This document shows positions 47,447 through 58,375 of a stretch of 64,000 nt of DNA, in pieces. This DNA is from Triplophysa rosa (Eukaryota > Chordata > Actinopteri > Cypriniformes > Nemacheilidae), in assembly GCF_024868665.1 (NCBI RefSeq), contig NC_079908.1, forward strand, positions 7,887,964-7,951,963. The letters run 5' to 3'. Every line of letters starts with the position of its first letter. Position 1 is the first letter of the stretch. The translations under genes were made by a program, and so were the position numbers. Below the pieces are notes generated by a model. That model worked only from the letters and a program-made list of their open reading frames with translations, had not been told where the DNA came from and did no database searches.

Positions 47447-49446
47447 AGTCCGAGTAAAGTGATATTGAAATATGTGCTCTGAGTTTGTCACACAACAGAA
47501 AAGTGTGTTATTAACCACACAGCCAAATTTGAATGGAGAAAAAAACACCCATGTAAATCAAATAAGTTATCGAAATCTTGGAAAAACAAGCAGGACTCTC
47601 TGTTGGTGCTGAAGCCACACCCACCCGAATCGCTCAACCTGAGTGCCCAGCCCAGTAGGCTATATGTGAATTATGTGAATACGTTTTAAGGGAGGATTTG
47701 AATTCAAACACGCATGATATTCATCAATACATAATTCAGGTGTCACGATCGTGAGGAGAACCCAAATGCAGGCAGGCATGAAGGGGTTAACAGGACACTT
47801 TATTTTACACCAAAAAACACGCAAAACAAAAAACCCACAGTGGGGAACAAAACACGATAATAAATGGAGAAACAAAACAGGCACATAAACTCACTAACCT
47901 AAAATACAAGGAGTAAGGACCACACTGGAAAAAACTACAATAAACTAACAGACACTAAACTCACGGAACAGGAACACACTGCACTAGGCACGGAATCAAG
48001 ACGAACCGGCATGAATACAATACAATCCACGAGCAACAAGACAATGAAACATGAGGACTATTTAAAGGGTAAGACAAACGAAGGATAACAAGCGAGGGTA
48101 GGTGTGAAACATAAGACACGGCAGGGAGACAATACAAGAAACAAGAGGGGTGGGGCCAATGACGAGACACTGGAGAGAACGCATATTATTGTCAAAAGGA
48201 CAATAATATGTTTCTCTCCACACATAACCGAAGACTTTGTCATGGCTCTGCTACAGGACCAAGAAAAACATGACTTATAGAGGCAGAGCCATGACATCAG
48301 GAGCAGGTTGAAAGGTATGCGTATTTGGCGTGCTGTCCAGGGAGAGAGCTCTGAGCCCGGCAGTTTCTTAAGAACTCGGAGTACTCTCCCCATGTCCGGA
48401 GAGAAGGCTCCGGGCCCGGTATTAGCCCGAACCCAGAGCGCATTGTAGTTACAAATAGCAGCCGGCAATGTTCAAAGATAGCATTTGTACACGGAGGCAG
48501 CTTAGAGAAACAGGCTTCATAGGCAGCGTAACAGAAGTCTATTTGAATTATAAACAGAGAGCGTCTTTGCTATAACCAATCACATATTTAAAAACTACAA
48601 TAGTAATTTCTCCCTAGAAATGCAATCAAACGTTATTGAAAGTGAAAATTAAACTGACACTTATACAAAACTATGCTCCAACGGGCGTTTCGACCGCCAT
48701 TACATTTTTTCGAGCTTGAGCCTTCTCGACCAATCATGTTCCTCACATGTTGTTATGGAAATGACAGGTCTCCATCATTGGTTAGCTGTGAAAAGGTGCT
48801 TGACAAGATCTTTTTCAGAAAAGTTCAACTTTTTTCAACCTCAAAAGATGCTCTGAGCTGCAGAAAAAGACGTTGGTGCTGACATTTTACAAAAGCGATC
48901 AGGACTTTTTTTGAAAACACGGTTTACTCCATAGGATAATAATTTAAAACAGACGCTAGCAGCTTCAAAAATTAAGTCAAGTGTGAACACAGACAGCATT
49001 GGCTAATTGTAGTGGTTCTCTCTTGAGCTGATAGGTAGATGCTGGGATTGCTGATAGCGAACCAGCCGGGTGGATTATCTGCTCGTCTCAAAATTTGTTA
49101 ATTAAACATCATTCACTGAAGCACGTCGCGATAACGCGCAGTGATCCTCCTTCCATTCGCGTCTGCGTTACCATTTGCTTGTTATTTGGCGTGAGATTTG
49201 TTTAGTTGGGCAGAGTGAGAGCCTGAAAGTTGTGCAAAAAGCTTACAACCCTGAGCTCGTGATTGAGCAGACACCTGATGCTAGGTGCTCTAGTGATAGG
49301 GGAGGGGCCATGCATGCTCGGACAATCCATTGCGTCATCGATCCCCCGTTTTAGCCCCGCCCGTCTTTGTAATGTGTTTCAGCAATACATTTCTAACATC
49401 TATAATGTGTTTAGAAACAATTCTCAGAATTCTCTTTACCTGGACT
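47447..49446. mobile_element. TTAA-target DNA element (2.0 kb) inside the gypsy RNase H
   Basis: It interrupts the RNase H frame exactly between ...LREAKRL and NPRQSRW. The ends AGTCCGAGTAAAG and CTTTACCTGGACT are imperfect inverted repeats, and TTAA flanks both (47443-47446, 49447-49450), so removal with one TTAA restores the reading frame. TTAA target use fits piggyBac- or Kolobok-like elements; no transposase frame is visible, so it is non-autonomous. It carries a solo LTR (47741-48296). Confidence 0.85.
47741..48296 (-). repeat. Solo LTR inside the TTAA element
   Basis: 556 bp with TG..CA ends, flanked by the 5-bp duplication tcagg (47736-47740, 48297-48301). Same family as the LTR at 57359-57933 (shared tttcattgtcttgttgctcg, cctgttaaccccttc and so on, minus strand). 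No internal part is left, so it arose by LTR-LTR recombination. Its first ~58 bp form a perfect 14-bp inverted repeat (48239-48252 / 48283-48296). Confidence 0.92.
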
Positions 49447-49450
49447 TTAA

Positions 49451-50640
49451 TCGTTTAGCTTCTCGGAGATATTGAATGTTTTTGTGCTCTGTATAGATTT
49501 GAAAGGGATGATTAGCGCCCTCTAACCAATGCCTCCACTCTTCCAGGGCGAGTTTAATTGCCAGCAGCTCTCTGTTACCGATGTTACAGTTCCGATCCGC
49601 CGGGGTGAGTTTGACGGTAGAAGGCACATGGATGGAGTACTGGAGGTGTTCCCTGCCACTGTGAGAGCACCGCCCCTACTCTAGTTGAGGAGGCATCAAC
49701 CTCCATGACGATAGGTTGAGTGGGATCTGGTTGACCGAGGAGCGATGCTGATGAGAACTTCTTCTTCAGAAGGTTGAACGCGTCAGTGGCCAAGGGGGAC
49801 CAGGACAGGGATTTCTGCTTGCTTCTTAACAGGTTGGTGAGTGGAGTAACAGTGGTGCTGAAGTCCTGGATAAATCTCCTTTAGAAGTTCGCAAAGCTGA
49901 GGAAGTGTTGAATTTCCTTGATGGTATTGGGTATGGGCCAGGTCCGTACAGCTGCTACCTTCCCCTCGTCCACTGTAATTCCTTCTTGTGAGTAACCGAG
50001 GAATTGAACTGAAGGGCGATGAGAGCTGCACTTCTCTGCCTTTAGGAAAAGTTGATGTTCACGCAACCGCTGAAGGACCTCTGCAACAGGGAGACAGTGT
50101 TCCTGGGGTTCCTTGGAGTAAATTATTATATCATCAATATAGACAATTACAAATTTGTGGAGGAAGTCTCTCAAAACATTATGCATAAAGTCTTGGAATA
50201 CAAAGGTGCATTTACGAGTCTATATTGCATCACCAGATACTCGTAGCGACCGGTGGGAGTAACAAAAGCTGACTTCCATTCATCTCCTCTTCGGATCCGC
50301 ACCAGGTTGTTTGCACTGCGGAGGTCTAGTTTGGTGAATAGCTTGGCTCCTCGCAGCTGTTCTAGGGAGGATGGGACAAGGAGAAGTGGATAGCGGAACT
50401 TAATGGTGATACGATTGAGGGCTCGGTAATCAATGCAAGGCCGTAAACCCCCATCCTTCTTGGCCACGAAGAAGAAGCTTGAAGCGGCAGAGGAATGAGA
50501 AGGACGGATATATCCTTGCTTCGGGGCTTTGGTGATATACTCCTCCATGGCCTTCTTTTTGGGGAGTGATAATGAGTAGATTTTGCCATGGGGCACTGGC
50601 TCACCCTCCTGCAGGTTGATTACGCAGTCCCATGGTCAAT
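49451..50640 (-). pseudogene. Gypsy reverse transcriptase and RNase H (defective)
   Basis: Minus-strand order: [40 protein letters not shown] (first catalytic Asp), FVIVYIDDIIIYSK (YIDD active site), FLGYSQEGI, then after frame changes RNase H ([37 protein letters not shown]). At least three frameshifts break it (near 50180, 49890 and 49600-49780). Motif wording is that of Ty3/gypsy elements. Confidence 0.92.
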
Positions 50641-50678
50641 GGGGGGGGGAAGTATGTCAGAATAATGTCGGTGGTTGA

Positions 50679-51030
50679 CTACTCCAGGACGAGGAGATGG
50701 ATTTCCTCTTCGTGACAGGCGTCCACTTGTAAGGGGACCGGTCCCACTAACAACTTGATTGTCCTCTTGCTCAGTGGTTGTCCTAATATGGACTGGACTT
50801 GGTAGTGGACGGGGATGCTCTTCTTCGGGAGCTTGAGCTGGCGGCAGAGGGCGACAGAGATGAAATTCCCGGCTGACCCAGAGTCGATGAGGGCTTTGAG
50901 AACAAGCACAGAATCAGAAACTCACCAAAAACTCACCAAAGTGCGTGGTGGGCAAATGGGGCATGTGAATAACAAATGCCCCGATGCACCACAGTAAAGG
51001 CACAGACCCTGGGTCATTCTCCTCTGCCGC
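50679..51030 (-). pseudogene. Gypsy gag zinc knuckle and protease remnant
   Basis: A CCHC-like knuckle (LCLYCGASGHLLFTC) is readable near 50965-51010, followed by the aspartic protease start ALIDSGSAGNFIS (DSG active site) at about 50865-50900. The N-terminal gag is missing because the sequence joins the 92-bp 5' LTR remnant shortly upstream. Confidence 0.75.
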
Positions 51031-51092
51031 TCAGTGAATGGTAATTGGGCGCTGCACTTCCATGGGCTCATTGGTTCTCTCTGGAGCAGGCA

Positions 51093-51184
51093 GATGAGTG
51101 CGGTGATGAGGATCAGGTGACGGGGATTAGTATTCTGGTGAGAGTGAGCGTAGAGCGGTGAGAGAGCCTGTTGATTGCGTGACA
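51093..51184 (-). repeat. 5' LTR remnant (92 bp) of the gypsy element
   Basis: Matches the first 92-98 bp of the 3' LTR (minus strand) and then stops, giving way to gag sequence. A deletion has removed the rest of the LTR, primer-binding site and gag start. Confidence 0.85.
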
Positions 51185-51533
51185 GTTACATTATTAGATT
51201 ACTTTGCTGTTATTAGTTATATTTGTTTATATTATATATGTATGCCCTGTTACATTATTAGGTTACCATATTATTTACTGTGTTATTATAAGTCTGCCAG
51301 ACTTCTGCCACTTTATAATATTTTGTCAGTCTCCTTAAAATGAACTTAAAATTAAACAGGAAGGTCAAGATGGTCAGATCGTGTTTGACATGCTGTCATG
51401 TCCCATGACAATTCAAGACGACACATTTGAGGAGAACAACACACCGCTATAGTGTATTGCACAGGTTATGTTAACACAACTGTGATGGCTGGAGCAGGAT
51501 TACTCTGAATTGTTGCCTCTGGTTTCTAGTCTT

Positions 51534-54215
51534 CAGGGCCGGATTATCCAATGGGCATTATGAGCACAGGCCAGTGGTGGAGTCTACGTGATACGCAGGT
51601 ATATGCCTGCGAAAAGTGCGACACACTGACTTTTGGACCATTGGTGCAACCGGGAGATATGAAACAAAATGAGATCATGAAAGGCAAGCATTTAAAGTAC
51701 ACTATTTCAGTGTTTTCGTGAGGCTACCCCTGAAGCTACTGCTGCTTCGGGTGATGCTGCAGCAGCTGCAGCAGGTGTAACAGAAAATGAGCCCTACAAC
51801 GCACAAGAAAATGAGCCCTACAAGGGACCCCGCGAACATCTACGCTGATCGCGGGGTCCCTCTTCGTCGCGATAGCGTCCAGGGGTCGCAATCGCACTTC
51901 TCTGTTTGCAGGTGTATTAAACTTTCTGCTGATAACTCACCCCCACTTTTAAAACCACTGCGTATTCTTTAATAAAATGAGCATATTTGTTATCATTAAC
52001 ATAACTGTAAGGGGATTGTTGGCATATCAAATTGCATAACTAGTCAACTTCACAAAAGTTAGTTTGTGTGGTGAATCATGAGGGAGAATGAGGGAGAAAG
52101 GGAGAGAAAACGTATACTACAATGTTCATAATTGTTTTAGATGATAAGAGATTAGAACTCCTGGCCAGCCTTGTAAAAGGCAGGCTAGAGACACTGCCAG
52201 CAATCAATAAGTGCAACAGGTGCTTGATAAAACTGAACAAATGTTCATTTGTGAACATTTATGTTGTGAACAAATGTATATTTATGTCTATAATAGGCGC
52301 AGCTTGCACTCATAAGTGTGACCCAGTTTGTGAAAACCAGGCTGAAAATCTAGTTATTAGTGACGACTGACGAGCATCAGAGTTTGATTTTAACCATTTA
52401 TTTCAATATGATTTACCGTAAGTCTTTGACATTGCCTGAGTTAGTCAAAATCAAACTAAATTAAAATCTAAAGATTATACTTTCACAGGATATTCTTTAC
52501 GTCTTGTTGGTTGCCCTGCTGAAAAAAATAATAGAACTAAACACAATAGATGCAGATGGGAATCAACAGGACACCACTAATGCCCAAGACATTTTTTTGT
52601 AATAGAAAAATGTGTGGTTCATAATGGTATAATGGAAACCACTACAATTTAAGTAATGGTTTCTATTTTTTTAGCAGGGTGGGTTTATGTAGAAATAGAA
52701 TATCAAAAATAAATGACTTTAAAGCTGGGTTTTCAAAGACTGGATGACAAATGTGCATTGAAAATTGCCAGCTGATAAAACCTGTGCTTTAGGGATTGCA
52801 TACATAATACAAGGCTAAATGTAACTCTTAACTGGCTGAGAGACAGTGATTAACAAAACCAGCAAGTCCTCCCAGCTTTCATTGGCTCTTGAAATCTTTC
52901 AGCTATACAATAAATCTTTCAGAATGCTCTTGATTACATAGAGGCATACTCTATCCATTCGTGAGTGTAGTGGTTCTCATGGGTTGTCGATCTGGGACAG
53001 GTGAGTATGCTGGGGGGATCAGAGTATACTCACTACAAAAACCTAGACTAAACCACTGGCACAGGCCCAGGGGCCCCTGCATGCTTGGGGCCCAAGCAAG
53101 GGGAAGAAAATTTTGCATAACGGTGTTTCTGCTATATTCATTCTGCCGTGCGCTTCTCTGGCCCACACACACGCAGGTGCGCACACAAAACAGTGTTTCT
53201 AACTTACGCAAGTCTGTCTCTTGATTTGGTCACTTTTACGAGCCCCTTAGCGGCTTTTGTTCAGAAGAAGAGCATAGCAACAAATCTAGCGCATTCTTGG
53301 ATAAACCTTAGCTTTATTGTTGTAAATATAATCCATGAGTTCAAATACCCTCCCGGTTGTCTTAAATCTCAAAAGGTAAGAGTTTTTTTCATGTATTTGT
53401 TGGTGTTTCCTTGCCAATTATGATTTTTATATTGGTATAATGTAGATCACGTCTAACTGCCTTACTTTACCAATATTTAGCCTTCAGTTTTAGAAAATCC
53501 AGAGTGCTTTTACATGCATTGCAAAATGTTTACATACATACAAATATTATGATGTCGTAATAATAATATATACCTAGGCTAAAGAAGTAAATTTATAATA
53601 TTCATTAATGCCGTTTAACACATTACGCTTACATAAGAACGTGAGTCGCGAGTGCTTGTTACACAAATAAAGTTTAACAACTGGACAAATTACTCTTATA
53701 GTATAATCATTGACAAAGCCTGCCCTTTTATTCTTAAAAAAAGAAGATATTTATAATAAAATATTTGAGAATTGCACTAAAGAATATTCTTAAGAACTTA
53801 TAATTTACCTTAAAAAACGTTCTTATATTTTATCTTAAGAACAGTTTTGTGAATCCGGCGTGTGAATTATGGAAGAATGTGATAGAACTGAATTGGTAGA
53901 GGTAAGGCAGTGTGTGCTTGCATATGCCAGTGAGTTACAGGGAAATGTCTTGATATTGTTGCTGATGGCCCAGTAAAACATTGTTGCAATCATGCGGTGT
54001 AAATCCAGTATGATGGAGGATGTGCAGGTGTTGATATTGTCTTTTAGGTTGTGATTGTAGTTTGTAACCTGTCAATGTAATCCTGTGTAAGATATAGGTA
54101 TTTCCTACACTTAGGACCCTATAGGCTAATTCAAAACTTTATTGTGCGCACGTGTGTATGGGGGAGCCTACAAGACACTTGTGCCCAGGGGCCTCTGAAT
54201 TCTTAATCCGGCCTG
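51534..54215. mobile_element. hAT element (outer), with another hAT inside
   Basis: The ends CAGGGCCGGATTA and TAATCCGGCCTG are inverted repeats, flanked by the 8-bp duplication ctagtctt (51526-51533, 54216-54223). Subtracting the inner element leaves about 1.19 kb. No transposase frame is recognisable. Confidence 0.93.
51572..53058. mobile_element. hAT element (inner), nested near the left end of the outer one
   Basis: The ends CAGTGGTGGAGTCTA and TAGACTAAACCACTG are near-perfect inverted repeats, flanked by the 8-bp duplication gcacaggc (51564-51571, 53059-53066). It is 1487 bp; the short frames inside show no transposase motif. Confidence 0.92.
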
Positions 54216-54223
54216 CTAGTCTT

Positions 54224-55369
54224 GAGTAATGTTGCTGGTGTCAGGATCTAGACCTATGTGTGTTGTTCAGTGTTCAGCTCACGGTCTTTGTCCTGCCTTT
54301 AGTATTGAAAGCACCTGCCATCACTTGCCGTTCCCGAAGTACTCACCTATTTAAACTCCTATTTAAAGTAGTGTTTAGTTTCATTATTATTCATTCTATT
54401 CTATTTAGTACATTCTGTTTTTAATATCAATGTATTAACAGCACTTTATATACATTAAAAAGTGATGCATTCTTTGTTTCTGTACTTTATATGCACCTGT
54501 TAAAGCTTATATAAATAATAAGAAAACATACTTGGTGCTCTGTGGTTCCTGGTTTTGAGATGAACTATATATAGTATGTGCAGTGTACTTCTCAAGTTTT
54601 CCATTATTTTTAGCAGTTATACCTCATTTGTTGAGCGCCATGTTACGTCAAGTGCAGAAACTGTCATCTGCAAACATCCTTAGGATGATACACGTACAAT
54701 AAGTTTATTGTGCTGATATTCAATGGCATCACTAAAATTGTTATCTTGGATTACTGTTGTCCGGAGTGAATATGGATCAAGAGAAAGTTCAATACACATG
54801 AGGTCAAGGTCTACAAGATCAAAGTCCATAGATAATTTGTTTTTCTAATGAGACAAGAAATCTTCAATTCAACATGTACAAAGACATGAAAAACACAACC
54901 ACAGTAAATATGTAGTTCTCTGCTTTAAGTTCAGTATAACCACACATTTACTACAGTCTCACCACAATAACCACAATTTAACTACAGTATTTGTAGTGAA
55001 AATATGGTCATACAAATGGTCATCAATCTAAGAACACACAGTTACTAGTACTACACCTTAACTATAATATAACCATGGTTTTATTTCACCCATCGGTGCA
55101 TCATAACGCTTGAATAATATTATATTTGGTTAGTTTTCTAGATGAGTAAGACTAGACATTGTGAGTTTAAATGAAAATTGTTTCTTTTAAATTCAAAAGA
55201 TGGCTATAGATTATAGAAGCTGATTGCTATAGATGCATATCAACAGACATTGATTTGGAATGACTGCCACATAAAGCTCCAAAACTTTGTCTGAAGTAAT
55301 AATTAGGCTTAATGCATGAGATAAAGCACAATACATGCTCGGTTGCATTTAACAGTGGTTGAAGATACC
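54224..55369. other. Spacer without a supported gene
   Basis: A+T-rich with repeated ccacagt / actacagt words at 54895-55030 and no frame worth noting. Confidence 0.5.
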
Positions 55370-55795
55370 TGTCACGGTTATGCTCGGACAGAGAACCCAG
55401 ACACAGACAGCGGGAAGGGATAAGAAAACACATTTATAAATAAAACAGAAAAAACCCATGAGGGGGCAAAACAGGAAATAATAATGTAAACAGAAAACTT
55501 CCCACATGAATACTACGTAGCGAACTGGCACGGGACAAAAAGCAAGAGGGACCTAAATGGGATAACTAACAAAGGAAAATTACATAGGGCAGGTGATGGG
55601 AATCAATACTAAGGGCGAAATTATGGGAAACAAGGGGGTGGGGCTAAGAGACGCAACAGGAGGACACATGGCGCAAAGTCACAACAAAGGCAACGTGTCT
55701 CCACACACAACACAACAAGCACAAAAGACATGGTACTGTCACGACTCTGTCTACAGAAACAGAAAACTCATGACAAGTGGGACAGAATCATGACA
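55370..55795 (-). repeat. Solo LTR, second family
   Basis: 426 bp with TG..CA ends. Flanking 5-mers are atacc (55365-55369) and gtacc (55796-55800), one mismatch. The minus-strand start carries an inverted repeat (55737-55751 / 55781-55795), as in the other LTR family. Internal words such as gccccacccccttgtttccc resemble the 57359 LTR loosely, so the two families are probably related. Confidence 0.8.
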
Positions 55796-56372
55796 GTACC
55801 TTGAAAGGTTTTATTCATCACTGTTGTACTATCGAGACACTTTCCTTTAGAAAATTAACCATGGTTTTAATGTAGAATTGGTTTAAAGTAGTTTCTGCCA
55901 GAGGAACAAACCTTCTTTTTTAGATGTTCCTTTTAGCCCCAGGCAGGAGCTTGATCATCCTGTCAATCATTTTCCAAATGTATTTGAGCAGCCGCCTACT
56001 GTACCTTTCTCTTATGTCAGCACTTGCGGCATCCGTCCACCATGCTACTCCTCCCATGATCTCAGGACCGAGCCTCCCATGATCTCAGGACTGAGCTCCT
56101 TCTCCTTCTTAACATTATTATTTTCATTAAGACTAAACTAGTTTACCTTTATTATTTCATTAAGACAGGATGAGCAGGTGACCATGCTGTTTCAAGTACG
56201 TGTTTTAATTTATAATTGAATGTAACCTGATGGCTAAAATCAATTCATAATAATTCAAATTTCAGTTTTATTTCTTTTGCATAGATTTTTTCAAAATGAA
56301 TTTTTGCAAAGCAACTTTACACAAAACATTTAAGTAGACAAACAACAAACACGTGAAGAACAAAACTCCAAA

Positions 56373-57325
56373 ATGACAAAGAATTTCAATAATATAAACA
56401 CATACAATACTTTAAGAAACCAGGATGATCCCTGGCCTTTAGTGCCAGACTGGGTATCCACTCCCTTGACTACCGTCTCGGAGGATCGCCTGGCCACCCT
56501 TACCCTGGGGAACTCGGCACCTCCATCCGCCTCACCCCCCGCAGTCACTCCACCACCAGCTAGCCTCCGTGGTAGGCGTGGACGGAGGGAGTCGTGGGAC
56601 TCCCCGTCCGACTCCTCCAACACGGAATCGTGTCCCCCACCGCTTCCCTGCAGCCGGCCACACGTTCTGTGGGCCGGTCGAAGAAGAAGAAGAAGAAGCC
56701 GAGGAGGGGGGCACCACCCAGGCCTGCCCAGCCACAGGCATCCAGTCCGGTGCAGCCGGCGTCCAGTCCGGAGTCTGGTCCAGTGTCCAGTCCGGTGCAG
56801 CAGCCGGCATCCAGTCCGGTGGTCCAGCCGGCGTCCAGTCCGGTGATCGATCCGGAGTCCCAGCCGGTGATCCAGCCGGTCTTCCAGCCGGTACAGCAGC
56901 CGGCCTTCCAGCCGGCGTCAAGCCCTGTCCAGCCGGCCTTCCAGCCGGCGTCAAGCCCTGTCCAGCCCGCCTTCCAGCCGGAGTCAAGCTCTGTCCAGCC
57001 GGCCTTCCAGCCGGGTCCCAGCCTTGTCCCGCCGAAGCTCAAGTCGGCGGTCCCCCCCAGGACTTCCTCCCCTAAGTCCCCCAGGACTCCGCGCCCTCGA
57101 GCGCAGCCGGGGATTAAGACTGTCCCACCCTGTCCCAACCCCTTTGGACTTCCTCCTATGGACTCTTTTGTTCCCCCACCCCCCCTTCCATGTTTGTTAT
57201 TTTTATTCTCCCACCCAAGCCCTGTTGTTATTTTGTCATGTCTGCCGTTGATTTTGTTTTCTCTGTTTTGCGTTGTCCTGTCTGTCACCCAGTCGGTCTT
57301 GTCTCGTCCGTCTACCCCTTGGTGA
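56373..57325 (+). pseudogene. Proline-rich ORF of an LTR element (gag-like), two frames
   Basis: The frame starting by 56373 carries PWPLVPDWVSTPLTTVSEDR, then a basic tract (GRRRRRRSRGG). At the AGA/AAG-rich stretch near 56690 the sense frame seems to switch to that of 56594-57325: KKKKKKPRRG, then many imperfect repeats of the type QPASSPVQPAFQ, ending in a hydrophobic stretch (CLLFLFSHPSPVVILSCLPL). It is followed within 35 bp by a polypurine tract and an LTR, so it is the last ORF of a retroelement. The repeats and frame switch suggest decay or slippage. I do not recognise a catalytic domain. Long frames on the other strand here are composition shadows. Confidence 0.55.
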
Positions 57326-57342
57326 GCACCTGGAGGTGCTCA

Positions 57343-57933
57343 TTAAAGGGGGGGCTTCTGTCATGGCTCTGCTTCATTTAGTCATGTTTTTCTTGGTCCT
57401 GTAGCAGAGCCATGGCAAAGCCTTAGGTTTTGTGTGAGAAAACCATGGGATGTTTATCTTCTGATATATCATGTGTTTTCTCGTGTCTTGTCATTAGCCC
57501 CGCCCCTCTCATCTCATGTATTGCTTTCCTGCCGTGTCTAATGTTCCCCACCTGCCCTCGTTATTTATCCTTCGTTTGTCTACCCTTTAAATAGTCCTCA
57601 TGTTTCATTGTCTTGTTGCTCGTGGATTACGTTCGTTCCTTGTACCTGTGATGTCGTGTTGTTTTTCAAACCTGTCCAAATCGATGTTCCTTGTTCCCAC
57701 CGTGAGTCATTGTTGGTCTTGTTTATGTCAGTTTAAGTCAAGTGTTTTATAGTCTAGTTAATAGTCCTTGGTTCCTGTGGTTTCCTGTTTTCATTTATTC
57801 CCATTGTCTTTGTCAGTGTTTTTCCCCATCGAGGGAGTTTTGTTTTGTTATTTGTTTGTAAAATAAAATACCCCTGTTAACCCCTTCCCTGCCGTTGCCT
57901 GCACTTGGGTTCTTCCCACCACGATTCGTGACA
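57343..57933 (+). repeat. Polypurine tract and 3' LTR of an LTR element
   Basis: The purine run aaagggggggg (57345-57354) lies just before TGTCATGGCTCTGC, the LTR start at 57359. The LTR ends ...CGTGACA at 57933 (575 bp) with an AATAAA-containing R/U5-like part (aaaataaaatacccctgtta). No matching 5' LTR is within reach, so the element is truncated on the left. Same family as the solo LTR at 47741-48296, opposite strand. Confidence 0.85.
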
Positions 57934-58375
57934 GTTAATTTCCTAGGTACTGCCTACCTGCCAATGACAAGAGTTTAAAATGAAATGGTGTGATCTATTG
58001 TGTAAAAAGCTGCATTCAGATGCTGTAATTCTAGAAAAGATATTCAGATGCTTGAAGATGGTTGTTGTCACTTGAGAAGTGTTATCTCTGTGTTATGGTG
58101 AGGCTTAAAGTCTGATTAAAAATAGTGTCTGTAATGGATACTATTTTTCTGTAAAGGAAAGGCAGTTTCCCCATAACTGTGAGAACCAAGATTTTCTTGT
58201 TGCTTTCTTAAGTGTGGTCATACTATGGTGCTTGTGTTTTCACTTTAACCTAATGTTAAGTCTAAAGTACTGGAAAAAATTACATCCAAAGTTTATGTCA
58301 CAACATCAAGTTATTTGAGGCTGTTCTTACATGATGCATTTGAGACAAATCAGGGAGATTGCTGGCAAGTTTTAT
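57934..58375. other. Gene Z downstream region
   Basis: Non-coding, with similarity to 10570-10860 downstream of the truncated Z copy. No other feature seen. Confidence 0.5.

Larger units (their letters stand above)
45103..51184 (-). mobile_element. Ty3/gypsy LTR retrotransposon, defective, minus strand
   Basis: Flanked by a perfect 5-bp duplication gttac (45098-45102, 51185-51189), with TG..CA ends. The 3' LTR is 45103-45637; the polypurine tract (minus-strand ggagggggg) is at 45641-45650. Internal order on the minus strand is gag zinc knuckle, protease, reverse transcriptase, RNase H, integrase, the Ty3/gypsy order. Frames are broken in several places. RNase H is interrupted by a 2.0-kb insertion (47447-49446), and the 5' LTR survives only as 51093-51184. 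It is inserted in an intron of the duplicated gene X, so it is younger than that duplication. Confidence 0.93.
44832..51515 (+). pseudogene. Broken copy of gene X, split by a retrotransposon
   Basis: Downstream of ddx52 copy C, in the same relative order as X after ddx52. The exon 1 copy has ATGGAAGCCATG at 44832-44843, but its donor gtatgt has become gaatat. The exon 2 copy (about 44935-45006) has an in-frame stop. Homology continues to 45102, jumps the 6.1-kb gypsy element, and resumes at 51190. The exon 3 copy (about 51360-51469) has lost the SVQC start and has an in-frame TAG where X has CTACAG. Homology ends near 51515, before exon 4. Confidence 0.85.

Noticed and set aside
56532..57288. 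Long minus-strand frames rich in Gly/Trp or Thr/Pro opposite the proline-rich ORF
   Set aside because: They are composition shadows of the CCA/GGC repeats; the plus strand has the polypurine tract and LTR in the right order.
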